DNA of 64,000 nucleotides. Source: Cephalopachus bancanus. Lineage: Eukaryota; Chordata; Mammalia; Primates; Tarsiidae. The stretch covers positions 2,604,001 to 2,668,000 of the forward strand of contig JAPVLO010000044.1 in NCBI GenBank assembly GCA_027257055.1, read 5' to 3'. A model generated the notes under the pieces. The model ran no database searches. It saw only the letters and a program-made list of their open reading frames with translations, and was not told the origin of the DNA. The translations under genes were made by a program, and so were the position numbers. This document shows positions 58,500 through 64,000 of this stretch, in pieces. Each line of letters begins with the position of its first letter. Within the stretch, counting starts at the first letter, position 1.

Positions 58500-60044
58500 T
58501 TCTCTCTCTGCCTCTTCAAAATGGATGAGGATGGGCCATAGCAGCTCTCACAAATAAGTTGAATGGGTACTGAGTGGCCAGAAAAACAAAGCACACAAGT
58601 GACCGTTCCTCAGCTCCAAGTTGCCGAGTTAATTGGAAGGTGAGAGGGTTGGGTATGACTTGTCCAAAACCCTTCCAGCCAAACCCTTGAGCTAGCCACT
58701 TGCCCTTTTCTAAGCTTGAAACATTTACTGAGTGCTGACCTGTACCAGACATTGTGCCAAGCTCTGAGGGGGCACCAATGAAAAGGAGTCATTCCTTTTC
58801 TCTGGCCAGGGTGCTAGTGGGGATGGAAACAACAACTACTGTTCTAACTATCATTTCATCAAATCTGTTAATAAGATGCTACTGATTGCAATGTACACAA
58901 TTATTTCATGAGCCACCAAGAAAAATGAAAAACTGTTAATTATGTTACACTCTGGATAATAAGATTCATCCCAAATTCAGACATGAAATGTTAAGATGGG
59001 GGGGTGCATTTTAGAACTGATGGATTACGGCGATATTTTTATAGCTTATAAAGATTTTTTTATAGCCCTTATATCATTAGATGCTCACTACAAACCTGTT
59101 GGGGGTAATATGACTGCTGTATTCCATTCCATGACACTGCAATCAGAGAAATCAAGTGACTTGCCCAAGGTCACTAAGCAACTACATGGCCAAAGTGGAT
59201 CTCAGCCCCAGGTCTAAAGTAGCCAAAGTACCCAGGTCTGTCTGGTTGCAGAACCAGGACACCACCAATTCTCCCTGGCAAACTTTTTGTCTCCTGATCC
59301 TTCTTTTTACCAAATATATACTCATCCCAGCCCTGCTGAACTCCCATCTCAAAACAGGATGTCCAGTGAGCACCAACTCCCTCTGCTTGCACCTACCCAT
59401 ATGCCCAGGCTTGATATTTCTGTTCCTGGAAACTCCCCGTCCAGGCAATACAGTGACTGCAGGTGAATGGTACAGTTACCTACTCATTCCCAACTCCCCT
59501 CTAGACTCCTGCCATGGCGAGCATTTCTCAAACTGAGTGCCTGCCAAACTTTCTATTTATAGACCAAACCCTTGCCCCTCAGAACACTTTAAATTAGGCC
59601 AGTCTGATAATGGTTTATATGATAGTTTCCTCATATACATGCCTAAACTGTCCCAAGCTGAGAACCAGGGCTGACTTTATAAGTGAATGATGTGTGTAGT
59701 TACACAGGGGTTCACTCTTGGTTTAACACTCTGCTGTTGCTGCCTTGAAAGTCTTAATAATTCTGAACAAAGGACTCCAGGTTTTCATTTCATACTGGAC
59801 CCTGCAAACTATGCAATTGGCCCTGCTGAGAATGGTCACACTGCTCTAAAAAGTATCTGAGCAAGGAGTTCCCTTATTGCCCCATTTCTGGGACACCTGA
59901 GGGCAGGAGCTGCCTATTGGTCCTCTGTGTGCCATGGGAACAAGCAGTGCTCAGTTCCCTGGACAGAGAGAGTCCTTAACAGTCACAGAAAAAGGCATGA
60001 AGTATATATGTGTGTGTATGTACACACACAAATCGGTCTATGTT
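58500..60044. other. Mostly unassigned sequence
   Basis: No gene supported. 58705-58860 has an old repeat feel ('ttactgagtgctgacctgta'), and 59080-59220 contains a reverse-MIR core ('cttgcccaaggtcactaagc'). The 126-codon frame at 59156-59536 overlaps this MIR. Confidence 0.4.
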
Positions 60045-60510
60045 CTTTCTTGTGTTGCAAGGGCCAAAACTCCAGCTCAAAGTAGCCAAAACTCAAAGGG
60101 GGAGTTTACTGACCCACTGGATTGAAAAGTGTAAGAGGTTGATAACCCTTAAGCTAAGGTGGATCCAGGAACTCAAGTACTGTCACCAAGACACTGGCTC
60201 TTGGCTTTGCTTTCTTTACCATTGGCCCTGTTGTCAGGTAGTCTCCTCTCAAGCCCCAAAGCACCAGGCTGACATAACACTAGCCTAGCAAGTTTTTCAT
60301 GGCAAGTTCCCACCAAACCAAGCCTCTGTCACATGACCATCTCTGTACCAATCACTAAGCCAGGTCACCTCTGAACCGATCACTGGTCCTAGCAGCTGTG
60401 ATGCTCTCATTGGTCATTGGCAGGCTTGGGTCACATGCTCACCCCTGAACCAATCACTGACCCTGGCAGCTATGATGCTCTCATTGGCAGGCTTGGTCAT
60501 GTTGGGGAGA
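60045..60510. repeat. Medium-reiterated repeat with local tandem duplication
   Basis: Resembles 49555-49925. Two ~68-bp units at about 60363-60430 and 60431-60497 share 'gatgctctcattgg' and 'gaaccaatcactg' type words. Confidence 0.5.
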
Positions 60511-60754
60511 GGAGGTTGTCCAGATGGAAGTCAGGATCCTGTTCTCAGAGGACGAAGAAAGTTGGTGTTGGGTGGGCAAAAAGAACAGGTAACACCAAGG
60601 CTTCTCTCTGTCTTCCAGTTGTTCCCTTAGCTCTGAGCAGCCTGAGAACAACCTTGGAAACCTGACAAGCCTGGGAAATATCCAGGTGGGAGGAAGTGGA
60701 AGAGCACGTTTAGTGTGAATTCAGTCGGCACCCTCCCGTGGGAGGGACTTTCAC

Positions 60755-61430
60755 CGTGGGCCAGACATCATGCCGAGTGCTTTGAGGGGGCAGAGAGAAG
60801 CATGGCACGGCCTCCTCTCTCCAGCCCCTTCCTGGGAGAAGAAAAAGTCACTGCCAGAAGGAAGTGCCCGTCATAAGAGAGGATTCCAGCCATCTGATCA
60901 CCCGGGCAACAAACATGTACTCTGTACATGCCAAGTGCCAGGTGGTGGGGACCCAGTGGTGAACCAAACAGAAGAGTCAACTCACTCTTGCCCTCATGAA
61001 GTGCTCAGTCTAATGGGCAGGCAGACAATAATTAAATAAACATGAAATTTCAAATGTAATGTGTTTTAAAGGAAACAGGAAAAACACAGGTACTGTGAGA
61101 GAAGTGAGCAGGAGACTAGTTTGAACAGGATTTTAGGGTTGCATTTCTGAGGTGTTGCAAGAAGAGAAGGAGCCAGCCCATATGAAGAGTGTGTGAAGGC
61201 TTTGCGTGGTAGGAGAGTGTGGCATGGTCAAGGAACTACGATTAGGCAAATTGTGTCTGGAGGACAGTGAGTAAAAGTAGATCACAGCAGAAGACGGGGT
61301 CAGAGAAACGGGCATGGCATCGGGTCACACAAAGCCTCTTAAGCCAAGGAGCATTGCTCAGGCTTGATCTAAGTGGGATGTCCAAACACCAAAGGGTTTT
61401 GAACAGGGCAAAGATGTCTAATTCACAAAA
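60755..61430 (+). repeat. Ancient interspersed repeat, unnamed (same as 43520-44420)
   Basis: 'gtgggccagacatcatgccg', 'caagtgccaggtggtgggga', 'gcaggcagacaataattaaa', 'gaagagaaggagccagccca' and 'gggttttgaacagggcaaag' follow the same order as the copy near 43.5-44.4 kb. Confidence 0.5.
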
Positions 61431-61561
61431 CCTAATAATCTAATCATAATATCTAAAAACATAATCATCCAGGTTTTTATTTTTTTATTTGAATTTTTTG
61501 TACCATGCACCACCACCCATGGAAAAATCTGTTTTTATTTTATTTTTTTATTTTTATTTTT

Positions 61562-61709
61562 TTTGAGTTGGAGTCTCACTCTGTCGCCCAGACTGGAGTG
61601 CAGTGGCCGCTCCCAGCCACCGCAGCCTCGACCTGCTGGGCTCCGGCGATCCTTCCGCCTCTGCCTTCCGAGTAGCCGAAACTACAGGCGCTTGCTACTA
61701 CGCCCAGCT
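61562..61709 (-). repeat. Right-arm-only young-family Alu
   Basis: Covers T-rich start to 'ctactacgcccagct'. The hairpin is nearly perfect (gtggccgctcccagccac). No own target duplication can be seen on its inner side. Confidence 0.9.
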
Positions 61710-61757
61710 AGAACACTCTTTCAATTAATACTTATTGCTCAAAAGTATCTGGGCTTC

Positions 61758-62044
61758 TTTTTTTTTTGAGTTGGAGTTTCACTCTGTCACTCAGACTGGA
61801 GTGCAGTGGCCGCTCCCGGCCACCACAGCCTCGACCCGCTGGGCTCCGGCGATCCTTCCGCCTCAGCCTTCCAAGTAGCTGGAACTACAGGTGCACACTA
61901 CCATGCCCGGCTGATTTTTGATTTATTGTAGAGATGAGGTCTCGCCAAGTTGCCCAGGCGGGTCTCGAACCCGCGGGCTCAGGCAATCCACTCACCTCAG
62001 CCTCCCAAGGTGCGGGATTATAGGCTGAGCCACTAAGCCCGGCT
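61758..62044 (-). repeat. Full young-family Alu, reference-quality copy
   Basis: Perfect right-arm hairpin (gtggccgctcccggccac) and perfect T-arm at 61958-61974. Confidence 0.95.
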
Positions 62045-62243
62045 GAAAAATCTGTTTTTAGAAGTCACACAAGCTGTGATGGGGAGAGTGGATTGATGGT
62101 GTGAGCTAGTGGAAGCTAGGAAACATGGCGGCTCTAGCTAAGTCATCATCAAGGGTACACAAATGAGGGGCTGTCTCTTCCTAATGAGGCACTGGGAAGG
62201 CTTTGAGAAGAGGATCCGAACTCAGGTAAAGGTTGAACAGGCA

Positions 62244-62529
62244 CAGTCAGGCTGGGTGACTCAGCCTATAATCCCAGCAATTTGGGAGGCCGAGGCGAGT
62301 GGATTGCCTGAGCCCATGGGTTTGAAACCAACCTGGGCAACTTGGCGAGACCTCATCTCTACAATAAATAAAAAAATATTAGCCTGGTGTGGTAGCCTGC
62401 GCCTATAGTTCCAGCTACTTGGAAGGCTGAGGCAGAAGGATTGCCGGAGCCCAGCAGGTTGACACTGGGGTGGCCATGAGCATGGCACCCCAGCCTGGGT
62501 GACAGAGTAAGATACCAACTCAAAAACAA
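62244..62529 (+). repeat. Alu, 'ACACTGGGG' type
   Basis: Target duplication aaaggttgaacaggca (62228-62243) / aaaagttgaacaggca (62530-62545). Right arm 'gacactggggtggccatgag'. The T-arm is decayed (ATGGG-TTTGAAA-CCAAC). Confidence 0.9.
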
Positions 62530-62545
62530 AAAAGTTGAACAGGCA

Positions 62546-64000
62546 GGCAGGAAGGAGAAGGCTATATTCCCTGCTCCAAACTTTTTCTCTTAAATAAAGG
62601 GAAACTTTTTTTCCTTTATCTGACTCTGAAACTAGAAAGGATGCCCATTCATCACTGCCTTCCAAAATGCCTATGTGTAGGGTTAAACAACAATCACAGC
62701 AGATCATCAGCAGTTCTGAGCGCAAATAACTCAACAATGTTGTAAAATCTGGCATAAATAGATCTAGCTGAGTCTCACAGATTTTCTCCTGGGCTGACAG
62801 TGTCAGCAACTCCAAGTTTGATCCCCACTGGCTCTGACAGGCAAGATCACAGTAGAGAAGGGAGGAGAAAATGCCCCCTTGTTGCAATTTCCTGAGCCAG
62901 TGGGTACATTTGCCTCTCTGATAAGCAGGCCAAAGGTCAACCAAGCCAATCAGAATTGGACTCGTAGGAAAGACCCTCTGTGCCAGCTCTTTATTGGGGA
63001 CCAGTCTGATGAAGAGCAAGAGTTAACATTTCATGAAGTGTGTTGTGTGTCTCTGTTCAACAGCAAGAGGTCTTGGGGGACCGTGGTCTCTGAATGGGAA
63101 TAGTTCTCATGTCCACATCTTCCTTTTACTGGGCCCTCACAAAAAATAGTCTCCTCCAGGCAGGGAGAAACTGAGTTTAGAAACTGTTTTGGTTTTGTTT
63201 CTGCTTCGTTCCTTTGCCTATCCAGCTCCATTCTCCAGTCTTGTGGTAGTAGTACGCTAATTTTTCTAGGGGATCTCAACTCAGGCCATGTGCTTTAGGT
63301 GGAACAGCCCCCAACCAAGCTCCAAGGGTAGAAGTCTTATGATCTATGTTTGGCTTGTCCCTGAATTCTACCGCCATCATGACCACCAGCGCCCCTGACC
63401 CTTCGTGGTGAGGCTCCAAGCGGGCACAAGATCTAAATCAGTGCAATCAGACAATGCTGGGTCACTGGGAAAAAGCATATACTCTTTTTTATCTGGAATG
63501 GGATCTTATGAGAATGTCATTCTGTTGCTTCTGGAGACCAGTGGCGCCTGTGTGTGAATGGGACCAATGCAGAAGGAAGCAGAGGCAAGGGACAGAAAGA
63601 GAAAGCCTGAATCTTGTGACATCATGTGTGCTCCTGGATATGGCCATACCTGAAACTCAGCCTCACTAGGGCTGGGGCTCTGACTGTCACATGGAGGTCA
63701 AGTAGTGCAAGGATGAGAAGCAGGCCTTCTGATTTCTAGTTTAGGGCTCTCACCCTGAATTGAGCTCCAGATGACTTTAATCCAACCACAAGTTCACACT
63801 CAACTCATCTGTGTGGCTTTATGGTCAACTAAAAGATGGGTGTTTTGAAAGTAAAAACATCTATCCTCACAGTGTTTTATCTAACTGAATCACAGAGCCA
63901 TAGAAGGGCCCCTGGAGGTCCTATCACTGAGTGGTTTTTCAGAGATTTTTAGCAATTCCTTATTTCAAATGAAGTTTTAAGCAAAACTTGTATGTGTAAG
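62546..64000. other. Unassigned sequence to window end
   Basis: No gene supported. The 252-codon reverse frame at 62261-63019 begins in unassigned DNA and runs through the Alu at 62244-62529 in antisense, so it is not a credible gene. No firm repeat after 62546. Confidence 0.4.

Larger units (their letters stand above)
61538..62044 (-). repeat. Composite Alu insertion bounded by one target duplication
   Basis: The 16-bp word gaaaaatctgttttta stands at 61522-61537 and 62045-62060, perfect. Between them, in sense order: a full young Alu (62044 to 61758), 48 bp of non-Alu DNA (61757 to 61710), a right-arm-only Alu (61709 to 61562) and a terminal A-rich tail. The insert therefore looks like one retrotransposition product. 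Confidence 0.8.

Noticed and set aside
62261..63019. 252-codon reverse open frame, the longest in the window
   Set aside because: Its C-terminal third is antisense Alu; the rest has no family feature.

Overview
This is nuclear DNA from a primate. It is built almost entirely of interspersed repeats and intergenic sequence, and I find no protein-coding gene, rRNA, tRNA or CRISPR array that I can support. The open reading frames present are short, lack family signatures, and mostly lie antisense in Alu or L1 copies. About thirty 7SL-derived Alu elements fix the host as a primate. The older ones are ordinary AluJ/FLAM types, but the youngest, most CpG-rich ones are neither the AluS/AluY of monkeys and apes nor the typical lemur/loris type. 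They belong to a distinct dimeric family with its own diagnostic changes. That combination points to a haplorhine outside the anthropoids, most likely a tarsier; this is an inference.

Layout: 1-1.5 kb is an old minus-strand L1 3' end with Alu pieces. 1.8-9 kb holds L2/MIR fossils, a hAT transposon with an 8-bp target duplication, two related LTRs and probable LTR-derived sequence. 9.5-12.6 kb is an Alu cluster that ends in a head-to-head inverted pair. 12.6-17.2 kb carries probable ERVL and MaLR LTR material and an L1 3' end. 17.3-21.7 kb is lower in repeats and has a candidate conserved non-coding block, a probable hAT remnant, L2 and MIR. 21.7-22.8 kb is four consecutive same-strand Alus. 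22.8-36.9 kb is an L1-dominated nest: a broken L1M copy containing a MaLR LTR, an inverted L1 piece and a Tigger-like element; a near full-length dead L1 of about 6.1 kb split by three Alus; and another L1 3' end. 37-51 kb is mixed old repeats and unassigned sequence. 51.85-52.65 kb is the only strong CpG island, with a consensus splice donor and an AT-rich flank of conserved-enhancer character. 52.7-64 kb is mostly unassigned sequence with MIR, L2, Alus and a composite Alu insertion.

The most interesting signal is the young Alu family. Its left arm carries a perfect tRNA-like T arm (5-bp stem, 7-nt loop) at the Pol III B box and an A box that has moved toward the tRNA consensus. Its right arm has a perfect 7-bp hairpin absent from standard Alu. 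One insertion (61538-62044) bounded by a single 16-bp target duplication contains a full Alu, 48 bp of unique DNA and a second partial Alu, which suggests an Alu 3' transduction. The CpG island is the best candidate for real gene-regulatory function.
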